From the NCBI RefSeq assembly GCF_016908565.1, contig NZ_JAFBED010000002.1, positions 1 to 64,000 on the forward strand: a stretch of 64,000 nt of DNA, read 5' to 3'. Numbering within the stretch: position 1 is the first letter of the stretch; the number at the start of each line of letters is the position of its first letter. The notes below the pieces were generated by a model. That model made no database searches and was not told where the DNA came from. It was given only the letters and a program-made list of their open reading frames with translations. The stretch comes from Sutcliffiella tianshenii. GTDB lineage: Bacteria > Bacillota > Bacilli > Bacillales > Bacillaceae_I. This document shows positions 18,012 through 26,118 of this stretch, one piece after another. The position numbers and the translations under genes were made by a program.

Positions 18012-18681
18012 ACATGTCGTCCTCTCCTTTGTATGTTTAGTGCTTGGTTTCATCATTTCCTACTCGTATCAATTAACGCAAGAGGAAGACAACAAGGGTA
18101 CAGACAGACAATGGGAACGCGACTTTGCAATTCGTGATTCATTACTGAAAACCGAAGAGCGAAACTTGCAATTGCAGAAAGAATTACTAGACAAGCAGGA
18201 GGAACTCAGAAAAATCGAGGAGAGCCTCGCAACAGGAGAACAGCTTCTATTCAATCTGGTGGAAGATGCCGAAAATCTGCGCATGTACAATGGGAATGTG
18301 AAAGTAGAGGGTAAAGGTGTTGAGATAACACTATCCGACGCCTCATATGTTCCATCCGAGGAGAATGTAAACAATTATATCGTACATGAAGGGCATGTAT
18401 TTAAAGTCATGAACGAATTATTCATCTCGGGTGCGGCTGCAGTTTCCATCAATGGTCAACGAATAACAAAGAATTCCTATATCATTTGTAACGGCCCAGT
18501 CATCACAATCGATGGGAATCAGTACCCGGCACCTTTTGTCATAAGTGCCATAGGTGATCCGAAAGTGCTTATTCCTGCCCTGAATATCCTTGGGGGTGTG
18601 AAGGACCAATTAGTTGCAGATAACATAACGATAAAAATGATGGAAAAAGACAGAATTGTAATAGACCCTGTCATTCAATAG
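17995..18681 (+). CDS. ylxW: DUF881 family protein YlxW
   Basis: Function not firmly established; DUF881 proteins occur in pairs in the dcw cluster of Bacillus. The roughly 228-residue product has an N-terminal membrane helix (VVLSFVCLVLGFIISYSYQL), a coiled coil (about 45-90, KEELLDKQEELRKIEESL-like), and a conserved globular domain with SINGQRITKNSYIICNGPVITIDG. Likely anchored with the domain outside the membrane. ATG 17995 is preferred over ATG 17983 and GTG 18001, but no candidate has a strong ribosome binding site; overlap with the divIB end suggests translational coupling. The following gene ylxX is a paralog. Confidence 0.82.
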   Translation: MKVNGKHVVLSFVCLVLGFIISYSYQLTQEEDNKGTDRQWERDFAIRDSLLKTEERNLQLQKELLDKQEELRKIEESLATGEQLLFNLVEDAENLRMYNGNVKVEGKGVEITLSDASYVPSEENVNNYIVHEGHVFKVMNELFISGAAAVSINGQRITKNSYIICNGPVITIDGNQYPAPFVISAIGDPKVLIPALNILGGVKDQLVADNITIKMMEKDRIVIDPVIQ

Positions 18682-18721
18682 AATAATTGGGCTGCATGCT
18701 TGGTAAGGTTAGGTGTTCTAA

Positions 18722-19438
18722 GTGGTCAATCGGAAGTTAAGTTTTACCATTATTACAGTGATTGTCGGCCTGATGATTGCCGTTCAGTTTCAAACTGTCC
18801 AACAACCTGATATCCGTGATACACGTGATACTTGGGAATTGAGAAGCGACCTTAAAAGGGAACAGGAAATACAATCGCAAATCATCCAAGAAATCCGGAA
18901 GTATGAGAATACTATTCAGGAATATACAAAAGAACAAAAAACATCCAAAGAAGCCGCTTTAAGGGATACGCTCGAGGAATTGAAAAAAGATGCAGGGCTG
19001 ACTGAAGTGAGCGGTCCTGGTATCAGGATGACCGTCAAGCCGCTTTTTGGGGAGGATATCCTCGGGGAAGTGCAGGAAAATATTTCAGCAGAGCTATTGC
19101 GCCGATTTGTCAATGAGCTCAATTCCTATGATAGTGAGGAAATTTCCATCGCAGGCCAGCGGATCGTCAACAATACGGTGATCCGTGAAATCAATGGAAG
19201 GACAAAAGTGAATAATGCATGGATTCCCAACGCGAATTTTGAAATTGTTGTGATCACAGACGACCCTACCAAGATGTATAACCGTCTGCAAGTCTCACGG
19301 GCAATGGACGAGTTTGCAATCGAAAATCTCTTGCTGGAAGTTTCCACTCCCATTAATCATGTCACTGTCCCGGCATATGACGAAGCAATCAGAGTGAAAT
19401 ACATGGAGCCGGTGAAGGCAGAGAAGGAGGGGAATTGA
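18722..19438 (+). CDS. ylxX: DUF881 family protein YlxX
   Basis: Second DUF881 protein, paralogous to the upstream ylxW. The 238-residue product has an N-terminal membrane helix (LSFTIITVIVGLMIAVQFQ), a coiled coil (about 35-85), then a DUF881 domain with GPGIRMTV and ISIAGQRIVNNTVIREING, mirroring the motif in ylxW. Start is GTG 18722, with AGGTTAGGTG upstream. No biochemical role is known to me; its place between divIB and sbp-ftsA suggests a link to division or the envelope. The stop is 1 nt before sbp. Confidence 0.83.
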   Translation: MVNRKLSFTIITVIVGLMIAVQFQTVQQPDIRDTRDTWELRSDLKREQEIQSQIIQEIRKYENTIQEYTKEQKTSKEAALRDTLEELKKDAGLTEVSGPGIRMTVKPLFGEDILGEVQENISAELLRRFVNELNSYDSEEISIAGQRIVNNTVIREINGRTKVNNAWIPNANFEIVVITDDPTKMYNRLQVSRAMDEFAIENLLLEVSTPINHVTVPAYDEAIRVKYMEPVKAEKEGN

Positions 19439-19439
19439 T

Positions 19440-19802
19440 ATGTGGCTTCCGCTCCTGGGGCTTATAGTGGGGATTGTCCTGGGCCTGTATTCTGAAATCA
19501 GGGTCCCGGATGAGTATTCCAATTATTTATCCATTGCAGTTCTTGCTGCACTTGATACATTATTCGGGGGAATCAGGGCTCACCTACAAAACAATTATGA
19601 TGATAAAGTATTTGTTTCCGGATTTTTCTTTAATATCCTATTGGCAGCAAGTTTAGCTTTTCTCGGTGTCCATCTTGGTGTAGACTTGTATTTAGCTGCA
19701 GTTTTCGCTTTTGGAGTCAGGCTGTTCCAGAATATTGCAGTGATACGAAGAATCTTATTATCCAAATGGTCACTTTCTAAAGAAAAAAACGAAAAAAAGT
19801 AA
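19440..19802 (+). CDS. sbp: Small basic protein Sbp, membrane protein of the dcw cluster
   Basis: Polytopic membrane protein of unknown function, conserved just upstream of ftsA. The 120 residues contain roughly four hydrophobic helices and the conserved core SNYLSIAVLAALDTLFGGIR (about 27-46), VSGFFFN and GVDLYLAAVFAFGVRLFQN, ending in a basic tail KWSLSKEKNEKK. Length and sequence match B. subtilis Sbp as I recall it. AAGGAGGGG just before the ATG (inside the ylxX end) is the ribosome binding site. Confidence 0.88.
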   Translation: MWLPLLGLIVGIVLGLYSEIRVPDEYSNYLSIAVLAALDTLFGGIRAHLQNNYDDKVFVSGFFFNILLAASLAFLGVHLGVDLYLAAVFAFGVRLFQNIAVIRRILLSKWSLSKEKNEKK

Positions 19803-19809
19803 TTTTAAA

Positions 19810-19836
19810 AAAGGGAAAACATCATGAATGTGGAAT
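19810..19836 (+). promoter_or_regulatory. Candidate SigH promoter upstream of ftsA
   Basis: AAAGGGAAA (19810-19818), an 11-bp spacer, then GTGGAAT (19830-19836) fits the SigH consensus RnAGGAwWW-N11/12-RnnGAAT with one mismatch. B. subtilis ftsAZ is known to have a SigH promoter used at sporulation onset. A separate TATAAT at 19846-19851 could be a SigA -10 but has no good -35. Confidence 0.5.
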
Positions 19837-19917
19837 ACTTTCTAGTATAATATGTTTTTCCGCTTGTTGTTCTATAAAATTGGTTGTTTTTTTAGTAGTA
19901 GAAGGAGGTGCCATAGA

Positions 19918-21207
19918 ATGAACAGCAATGAAATTTACGTAAGTTTAGACATCGGTACATCCAGTGTTAAAGTAATCATTGGAGAAATGGTAAATGATAC
20001 TTTAAATATAATTGGAGTCGGTAATGTAAAATCAACTGGTTTACGAAAAGGATCAATAGTAGACATAGATGAGACGGTTCATTCCATCAGGAAGGCTGTG
20101 GAGCAGGCAGAAAGAATGGTTGGCCTGCCGATCAACCGAGTGGTGGTAGGGGTAACCGGAAATCATGTGCAATTGCAGGATTGCCATGGTGTAGTTGCGG
20201 TATCCAGCGAAAACAGGGAAATAGCGGATGAGGATATTGCACGTGTCATTGACGCGGCTCAAGTATTCTCCATTCCTCCTGAACGGGAGATAATCGATTG
20301 CATCCCTAAGCAATTCATTGTGGACGGCTTGGATGAAATCAATGACCCCCGTGGTATGCTTGGAGTACGCCTGGAGATGGAAGGCACCATTATTACAGGT
20401 TCCAAAACAGTACTACATAATTTATTGCGTTGTGTGGAGAAAGCAGGATTGGAAATAACCGATATCTGTTTGCAGCCTCTTGCAACCGGCTCCATTGCCT
20501 TATCCAAGGATGAACGGAACCTTGGTGTTGCATTGGTGGACATAGGTGGAGGTTCAACGACCATCGCCGTCTACCAGGATGGGTTCTTAAAGGCAACGAG
20601 CGTGGTTCCTGTAGGTGGGGAATATATCACAAAGGATATATCCATCGGTTTACGCACATCTACCGAAGATGCAGAGAAAATCAAAATAAAGCATGGACAT
20701 GCCTTCTATGATCATGCTTCGGATGAAGAAGTGTTCAGTGTTCCAATTATCGGCAGTGACCAGCACCAACAGTTCAGCCAACTCGAAATCTCTGATATTA
20801 TCGAAGCTAGAATGGAAGAAATATTCGAACTAGTCCAACATGAGATTAAGAGATTGGGTGTAAGGGATGTACCCGGCGGTTTCGTCCTGACTGGTGGAGT
20901 AGTGACAATGCCCGGTGTGTTGGAACTGGCACAGTTGATCTTGAATAACAATGTACGCAAAGCTGTTCCGGATTATATCGGCGTAAGAGAGTCGCAGTAT
21001 ACAACTGGAGTAGGATTGATACAATTCGCATATAAAAATGCAAAGCTTCAAGGAAGAAAGATCGAATCTACATCCTCATCTGTAGAACATGTAGAAAAGC
21101 GCAGTGGTAAACCAACACAACAAAAAGGAAAGCAGATGAAGCAAGTGAATGAAGAAGAAAAGGTCGGCACAAAAGTGAAGAAATTCTTCGGTCTATTCTT
21201 TGAATAA
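19918..21207 (+). CDS. ftsA: Cell division protein FtsA
   Basis: Actin-like ATPase that tethers FtsZ to the membrane and recruits division proteins. The 429-residue product has the actin-fold phosphate loops SLDIGTSSVKVIIG (about 8-21) and VDIGGGSTTIAVY (near 206), and GGFVLTGGVVTMPG (near 320). It ends in the amphipathic membrane-targeting helix VKKFFGLFF. ATG 19918 follows AAGGAGGTG; the preceding in-frame ATG at 19852 lacks such a site. It precedes ftsZ by 48 bp, so both are one operon. Confidence 0.97.
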   Translation: MNSNEIYVSLDIGTSSVKVIIGEMVNDTLNIIGVGNVKSTGLRKGSIVDIDETVHSIRKAVEQAERMVGLPINRVVVGVTGNHVQLQDCHGVVAVSSENREIADEDIARVIDAAQVFSIPPEREIIDCIPKQFIVDGLDEINDPRGMLGVRLEMEGTIITGSKTVLHNLLRCVEKAGLEITDICLQPLATGSIALSKDERNLGVALVDIGGGSTTIAVYQDGFLKATSVVPVGGEYITKDISIGLRTSTEDAEKIKIKHGHAFYDHASDEEVFSVPIIGSDQHQQFSQLEISDIIEARMEEIFELVQHEIKRLGVRDVPGGFVLTGGVVTMPGVLELAQLILNNNVRKAVPDYIGVRESQYTTGVGLIQFAYKNAKLQGRKIESTSSSVEHVEKRSGKPTQQKGKQMKQVNEEEKVGTKVKKFFGLFFE

Positions 21208-21255
21208 ACATTTGATGATTTTGTTAGTACTTTCTTAGAATTAGGAGGAACAGTT

Positions 21256-22410
21256 ATGTTAGATTTTGATACTAATATCGATCAATTAGCTACCATTAAA
21301 GTAATCGGAGTTGGTGGAGGCGGAAATAACGCCGTAAACCGTATGATAGAGCATGGCGTACAAGGTGTGGAATTCATTGCAGTAAACACCGATGCCCAGG
21401 CGCTTAACCTTTCCAAAGCTGAAGTGAAAATGCAAATCGGCGGTAAATTGACAAGGGGACTTGGTGCTGGTGCCAATCCGGAAGTCGGGAAAAAAGCTGC
21501 AGAAGAAAGCAAAGAGCAATTGGAGGAAGTACTAAAGGGTGCGGATATGGTATTCGTGACAGCTGGAATGGGTGGAGGTACCGGTACTGGTGCGGCTCCT
21601 GTCATCGCACAGATTGCACGTGACCTTGGAGCGCTGACTGTCGGTGTCGTCACAAGACCATTCACCTTCGAAGGCCGTAAGCGTGCTACACAAGCAGCCG
21701 GCGGTATTGCTTCCATGAAAGAAGCCGTAGATACACTGATCGTAATCCCTAATGACCGTCTACTTGAAATCGTAGATAAAAACACACCGATGCTTGAAGC
21801 ATTCCGTGAAGCGGATAATGTCCTGCGTCAAGGTGTGCAAGGTATCTCTGACCTTATTGCTACTCCTGGTTTAATTAACCTGGACTTTGCCGATGTGAAA
21901 ACGATCATGTCCAACAAAGGTTCCGCTTTGATGGGTATCGGTGTTGCTACAGGTGAAAACCGTGCAGCTGAAGCTGCGAAGAAGGCCGTATCTTCTCCAC
22001 TGCTTGAAACTTCCATCGATGGAGCGCAGGGCGTGTTGATGAACATTACTGGTGGAACAAACCTCAGTCTTTACGAAGTACAAGAAGCTGCTGATATTGT
22101 TGCTTCTGCTTCTGATCAAGAAGTAAACATGATTTTCGGATCTGTCATCAATGAAAATCTCAAAGATGAGATCGTTGTTACAGTTATCGCTACTGGATTC
22201 AGTGAAGCGGAAATCAACCACACTAAACAAGGTGCGCGCCCAGTTTTCGGTGCACAAAAATCACCTGTTCAAAAGCGTGAAGTGAAGCGTGAAGAGCAAG
22301 TACAACAGCACCAGGAGCCTGTTCGCCAGCAACAGACTTCACAGCCACAACAGCAAGAAGAAACTTTAGACATCCCGACGTTCCTTCGTAACAGAAACCG
22401 TCGCAGATAA
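21256..22410 (+). CDS. ftsZ: Cell division GTPase FtsZ
   Basis: Tubulin-like GTPase forming the Z ring. The 384-residue product shows [13 protein letters not shown] (about 18-30), the tubulin signature GGGTGTG (about 106-112), and the T7-type loop [11 protein letters not shown] near 207. A Gln/Glu-rich unstructured linker (about 320-368) leads to the C-terminal peptide [14 protein letters not shown], which binds FtsA and SepF, both encoded in this window. TAGGAGGA precedes the ATG. A very stable terminator closes the operon. Confidence 0.98.
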   Translation: MLDFDTNIDQLATIKVIGVGGGGNNAVNRMIEHGVQGVEFIAVNTDAQALNLSKAEVKMQIGGKLTRGLGAGANPEVGKKAAEESKEQLEEVLKGADMVFVTAGMGGGTGTGAAPVIAQIARDLGALTVGVVTRPFTFEGRKRATQAAGGIASMKEAVDTLIVIPNDRLLEIVDKNTPMLEAFREADNVLRQGVQGISDLIATPGLINLDFADVKTIMSNKGSALMGIGVATGENRAAEAAKKAVSSPLLETSIDGAQGVLMNITGGTNLSLYEVQEAADIVASASDQEVNMIFGSVINENLKDEIVVTVIATGFSEAEINHTKQGARPVFGAQKSPVQKREVKREEQVQQHQEPVRQQQTSQPQQQEETLDIPTFLRNRNRRR

Positions 22411-22426
22411 TTTTCATTATCAAACT

Positions 22427-22466
22427 AAAAGCGCCAAATCCTAAAATTAGGATTTGGCGCTTTTTA
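22427..22466 (+). terminator. Strong terminator after ftsZ
   Basis: A perfect 17-bp stem, AAAAGCGCCAAATCCTA (22427-22443) with TAGGATTTGGCGCTTTT (22448-22464), has a 4-nt loop and a T tail. Confidence 0.95.
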
Positions 22467-22541
22467 CGTATAAATCACACTCCGCGCACCGACAAATAAG
22501 CAAAAAATCCTTCAAAAATTGTATTCTACTATCGGCATAAA

Positions 22542-22575
22542 CTGACAGACATCCAGGGAGGCATTAATATATACT
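22542..22575 (+). promoter_or_regulatory. spoIIG-type SigA promoter with 22-bp spacer, probably Spo0A-activated
   Basis: CTGACA (22542-22547) and TATACT (22570-22575) are separated by exactly 22 bp. The B. subtilis spoIIG promoter has the same abnormal spacing and needs phosphorylated Spo0A to open. A TTTGTCG half-site on the minus strand (22496-22490) lies about 90 bp upstream of the expected start and resembles part of a 0A box (TTTGTCRAA). The proximal 0A boxes are not clear by eye. Confidence 0.68.
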
Positions 22576-22612
22576 AGTTTCAAATACAAAAAGGTATAAA
22601 TGAGGGACTAAT

Positions 22613-23545
22613 TTGACCGTTTATTTAGATGCCATCTGGCTCCTAAACTTTGGTTTTGATTTTCTTCTTTTAAAAATGACCGCCTTCATTTTAAAACGCC
22701 AGGTAGCTACTTGGAGAATGGTGATAGGTGCATTCCTTGGTTCGATCATTGTTGTACTCATGTTTACCCCGCTGCAAAATATCGTGACGCATGTTGCAGT
22801 AAAGCTAATGTTTTCTGTATGTATGATTCTTATCAGCTTTGGCTTTCACCGTCTCCGGACATTTATAGAAATTCTTTTGGTTTTCTATATCACTACATTT
22901 GCTGTAGGCGGTGGGATGTTTGCCACTCATTACTTTTTAAGGGTGGATCACCAATTTGCGAATGACACGATTCAAACTTTGACAACAGGTCTTGGTGACC
23001 CTGTATCCTGGTTGTTCGTGATTGTTGGATTTCCACTACTTTTACACCTCACCAAGAAACAGTTCAATACGGTGGAAACAAGAAAATACCGCTATGATCA
23101 ATTGGCCACCATCACCATTAACCTGGAAAAGGATGTGATTGTATTATCAGGACTGGTCGATAGTGGCAATCAGCTGCAGGACCCAATTACCAAGACCCCG
23201 GTTATGATTGTAGAAGTGGAGCGCCTTCGTGAAATCATCCCGGAAGAAATTGTACATGCCATGCGTTCCATCGAGAATACCCAAGGTTGGCCGACGTTTT
23301 CCGACGATACGAAATGGGTGGAGAGAATCAGGATCATCCCATACCGGGCAGTAGGTAAAGAGACCACCTTGATGCTTGCGCTTAAACCGGATAAAGCCAT
23401 CATCCTTCATGATAATAAACAATATGAAACAACCAAGTTCCTCATTGGGCTGACAAAGACGGAGCTTTCCTCGGAAGGGGATTATGCATGCATCCTGCAT
23501 CCGAAAATGCTGCAAAGTGGAACTGTCACCGAACATGTCTCGTGA
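22613..23545 (+). CDS. spoIIGA: SpoIIGA, membrane protease that processes pro-SigE
   Basis: Aspartic protease in the sporulation septum that cuts the pro-sequence from SigE after a SpoIIR signal from the forespore. The 310-residue product has about five N-terminal membrane segments (roughly residues 5-150), then a cytoplasmic domain with the retropepsin-like LVDSGNQLQDP, whose Asp183 matches the catalytic Asp of B. subtilis SpoIIGA. It ends KMLQSGTVTEHVS as in the family. The start is TTG 22613 with GAGGGA upstream. It precedes its substrate gene sigE by 91 bp. Confidence 0.95.
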   Translation: MTVYLDAIWLLNFGFDFLLLKMTAFILKRQVATWRMVIGAFLGSIIVVLMFTPLQNIVTHVAVKLMFSVCMILISFGFHRLRTFIEILLVFYITTFAVGGGMFATHYFLRVDHQFANDTIQTLTTGLGDPVSWLFVIVGFPLLLHLTKKQFNTVETRKYRYDQLATITINLEKDVIVLSGLVDSGNQLQDPITKTPVMIVEVERLREIIPEEIVHAMRSIENTQGWPTFSDDTKWVERIRIIPYRAVGKETTLMLALKPDKAIILHDNKQYETTKFLIGLTKTELSSEGDYACILHPKMLQSGTVTEHVS

Positions 23546-23636
23546 TGAAAGGCAAATTTCACTATAAGTCTACTCATCTAAGACTTTTTCTATATATAAA
23601 TACGCATTCTCTTCATAAATAGAAGGAGGAATTCAC

Positions 23637-24356
23637 TTGGGAAAGCTAAAAATTAAAATCACCTATTTATGGTATAAACTACTCATTAAACTTGGAATCA
23701 AAACGGATGAAATATACTACATAGGTGGAAGTGAGGCGTTACCGCCACCATTATCCAAAGAAGAGGAAGCTCTCCTGCTTGTCAAGCTTCCAGTCGGGGA
23801 TCAGGCGGCACGATCCATCTTAATCGAAAGGAACTTGAGGCTTGTCGTATATATAGCCCGTAAATTCGAGAATACCGGAATCAACATCGAGGATCTGATA
23901 AGCATTGGAACAATTGGACTTATTAAAGCTGTTAATACTTTTAATCCCGAAAAGAAAATCAAGCTTGCTACGTACGCATCCAGATGTATCGAAAATGAGA
24001 TTTTGATGTATCTGAGACGAAACAATAAGGTGCGATCTGAAGTCTCCTTTGATGAACCGCTTAATATCGATTGGGATGGAAATGAGCTTCTGCTTTCAGA
24101 TGTGCTTGGGACTGATGAGGATATCATTACAAAAGATCTTGAGGCGAATGTGGACCGGAAATTGCTGCTAAAAGCATTGGAGCAATTGAATGACAGGGAA
24201 AAACAGATCATGGAGCTCCGGTTCGGTCTGGTTGGCGGTGAAGAAAAAACGCAAAAAGATGTGGCAGATATGCTTGGTATTTCACAATCATATATTTCAC
24301 GACTTGAAAAAAGGATCATAAAACGTCTTCGCAAAGAATTTAACAAAATGGTCTAA
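23637..24356 (+). CDS. sigE: RNA polymerase sigma-E precursor (mother cell)
   Basis: Early mother-cell sporulation sigma factor. The 239-residue pro-protein has the N-terminal pro-sequence (about 27 residues, basic and amphipathic, [20 protein letters not shown]) followed by the cleavage region DEIYYIGG. Region 2 contains GIDL-type [20 protein letters not shown] and [19 protein letters not shown]; region 4 carries [15 protein letters not shown]. The start is TTG 23637 with AGAAGGAGGA upstream. In B. subtilis it is co-transcribed with spoIIGA; no terminator is seen between them here. Confidence 0.97.
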   Translation: MGKLKIKITYLWYKLLIKLGIKTDEIYYIGGSEALPPPLSKEEEALLLVKLPVGDQAARSILIERNLRLVVYIARKFENTGINIEDLISIGTIGLIKAVNTFNPEKKIKLATYASRCIENEILMYLRRNNKVRSEVSFDEPLNIDWDGNELLLSDVLGTDEDIITKDLEANVDRKLLLKALEQLNDREKQIMELRFGLVGGEEKTQKDVADMLGISQSYISRLEKRIIKRLRKEFNKMV

Positions 24357-24431
24357 AAAATTTTATGATATTTTTTCCCATATTTGATAAGGTCTGAGTT
24401 TAATTATCAGAATAGATAGATTATAGCTTGT

Positions 24432-24460
24432 GCATATTTTTCCCTCCGGAGGAGATACTT
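24432..24460 (+). promoter_or_regulatory. Candidate SigF-type promoter for sigG
   Basis: GCATA (24432-24436) and GGAGATACTT (24451-24460) fit the SigF elements GywTA and GgnrAnAnTw at every defined position. The spacer is 14 bp, slightly shorter than the usual 15-16. In B. subtilis sigG is transcribed in the forespore by SigF, and from read-through of spoIIG. Confidence 0.55.
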
Positions 24461-24497
24461 AACTCTGAAACAGCAACTCCTGTTAGGAGGGGAAAGA

Positions 24498-25277
24498 ATG
24501 ACACGTAATAAAGTTGAAATCTGCGGAGTAGATACCTCCAAGCTTCCTGTTTTGAAAAATGAAGAAATGCGGAAGTTATTTCGTGAAATGCAAGGCGGAG
24601 AACTTTCTGCAAGAGAAAAGCTCGTGAATGGGAATCTAAGGCTCGTTCTAAGTGTTATTCAGCGGTTTAATAACCGTGGTGAATTTGTAGATGACTTATT
24701 TCAAGTAGGTTGCATTGGCTTAATGAAGTCCATTGATAACTTTGACCTTGGTCAGAATGTAAAGTTTTCTACATATGCAGTACCAATGATAATCGGGGAG
24801 ATAAGGCGCTATCTGCGTGATAATAATCCGATTAGGGTTTCTCGTTCCTTGCGGGATATCGCCTACAAGGCATTGCAGGTAAGGGAAAGGCTGATGAGTG
24901 AAACATCGAGGGAACCTACCGCAGAAGAGATTTCCAAAGTACTTGAAGTGCCCCATGAAGAAATAGTGTTCGCTTTAGATGCAATCCAGGATCCCGTCTC
25001 TTTATTTGAGCCGATCTATAATGATGGTGGAGATCCCATTTATGTATTGGATCAGATCAGTGATGAAAAGAACAAAGATATCCAATGGATAGAAGAGATA
25101 GCTCTAAAAGAAGGAATGAGGCGCCTCAATGACAGAGAAAAGCTCATTTTAAGAAAACGGTTTTTTCAAGGGAAAACGCAAATGGAAGTTGCTGATGAAA
25201 TCGGTATATCGCAAGCGCAAGTGTCAAGACTTGAAAAGGCTGCGATCAAACAGATGAATAAAAATATTCAAAGCTGA
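24498..25277 (+). CDS. sigG: RNA polymerase sigma-G factor (forespore)
   Basis: Late forespore sigma factor. The 259-residue product opens with TRNKVEICGVDTSKLPVL, the conserved N-terminus of SigG. Region 2 has LFQVGCIGLMKSIDNFD and KFSTYAVPMIIGEIRRYLRD; region 3 includes REPTAEEISKVL; region 4 has EIGISQAQVSRLEKAAIKQM. Length is essentially that of B. subtilis SigG (260). TTAGGAGGGG precedes ATG 24498. A strong terminator follows. Confidence 0.97.
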   Translation: MTRNKVEICGVDTSKLPVLKNEEMRKLFREMQGGELSAREKLVNGNLRLVLSVIQRFNNRGEFVDDLFQVGCIGLMKSIDNFDLGQNVKFSTYAVPMIIGEIRRYLRDNNPIRVSRSLRDIAYKALQVRERLMSETSREPTAEEISKVLEVPHEEIVFALDAIQDPVSLFEPIYNDGGDPIYVLDQISDEKNKDIQWIEEIALKEGMRRLNDREKLILRKRFFQGKTQMEVADEIGISQAQVSRLEKAAIKQMNKNIQS

Positions 25278-25310
25278 ATGCATGTAGTGATACAATGCCG
25301 AAATAACACG

Positions 25311-25351
25311 CACCGGTCCTTCTTCACACCGAAGAGGACCGGTGTTTTTAT
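25311..25351 (+). terminator. Terminator after sigG
   Basis: CACCGGTCCT (25311-25320) pairs with AGGACCGGTG (25335-25344), followed by TTTTTATTTTG. Confidence 0.9.
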
Positions 25352-25387
25352 TTTGTTGAATTCACATGAACGCTTCAGAAGAAGTCC

Positions 25388-25512
25388 GTTGATTTCCGCT
25401 CCAGACACTTGCTTTCCGCGGGGACGGATGGGAGCCTCCTCGGCTTTGCCTGTGGGGTCTCCCATGCCCTCTACGTTCCCGCAGGAGTCAAGTGTCCTCC
25501 GCTACAATCAAC
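25388..25512 (-). repeat. Intergenic palindromic repeat, short form (copy C)
   Basis: Bounded by GTTGATT (25388-25394) and AATCAAC (25506-25512). Its reverse complement carries CCCCACAGG, GCCGAGGAGGCTCCC, CCGCGGAAAGC and GGAGCGGAAATCAAC, in the same order as copies A, B and D. It lacks the roughly 85-nt extra module of B and D, so it represents a short form. After it (25513-25750) the sequence is AT-rich and without a gene. A SigE/SigK-like -10 (CATATATT, 25711-25718) is present there without a firm -35. Confidence 0.88.
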
Positions 25513-25750
25513 TCAGTTTTTTTAATATTATTTGCTCCACTGATTGCTCCACACTGAAATGAAAAAATAAGAAAAAGTAATGTTTTTCAAACTCTAGAAA
25601 GGCAAATTTTATACTAAGAGTACCCCTGTTGGTTGGAGTGCAGGGCGTGAATGATTCAAGATTTTCCAAAGATAAATTCGAAATACCTTCATGAATGGGG
25701 GTGTCGGAATCATATATTTAATTATGATGCAATTAAATGGAGGAATGTAT

Positions 25751-26011
25751 ATGGTGAAAATTTCTGAATTCCAGATGAAGGATGTTGTCAGCGTATCCGA
25801 CGGGAAAAAGCTTGGGAATATTGGGGATATTGATATCAATCTATCCAACGGGAAGATAGAGGCAATCATCATTAGTGGCGGAGGGAAAATGCTAGGTTTT
25901 TTCGGAAGGGACGAAGAGTTTGTCATTCCATGGAGAAACATCGTGAAGATTGGAGCCGATGTCATCCTGGTCCGATACCAGACTTCTGTAGAGACGAAGT
26001 ACGAGGAATAA
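25751..26011 (+). CDS. ylmC: YlmC/YmxH family PRC-barrel sporulation protein
   Basis: An 86-residue PRC-barrel protein of the YlmC/YmxH family, associated with spore formers; exact role unknown. It carries VSVSDGKKLGNIGDIDINL (about 12-30), GGGKMLGFFGRDEEFVIPW and VKIGADVILVR, the family core. ATG 25751 is chosen because TGGAGGA lies about 8 nt upstream; GTG 25754 is possible. It follows sigG after a terminator and repeat C, so it has its own promoter. B. subtilis carries ylmA between sigG and ylmC; no ylmA is present here. Confidence 0.85.
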   Translation: MVKISEFQMKDVVSVSDGKKLGNIGDIDINLSNGKIEAIIISGGGKMLGFFGRDEEFVIPWRNIVKIGADVILVRYQTSVETKYEE

Positions 26012-26069
26012 GAAAAGGCGAAAATTCGTGTCGAAAGTGACTTAATCATTCTTTTTTTGAAGAAAAATG

Positions 26070-26078
26070 TGGTACAAT
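26070..26078 (+). promoter_or_regulatory. Candidate extended -10 promoter for the ylmD-sepF operon
   Basis: TGGTACAAT at 26070-26078, identical to the element before panE, lies 41 bp before ylmD. No good -35 is seen. Confidence 0.42.
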
Positions 26079-26118
26079 GTGAAGTAATATGTGTAAACAA
26101 GCAAAGAAGGTGTCAAGC

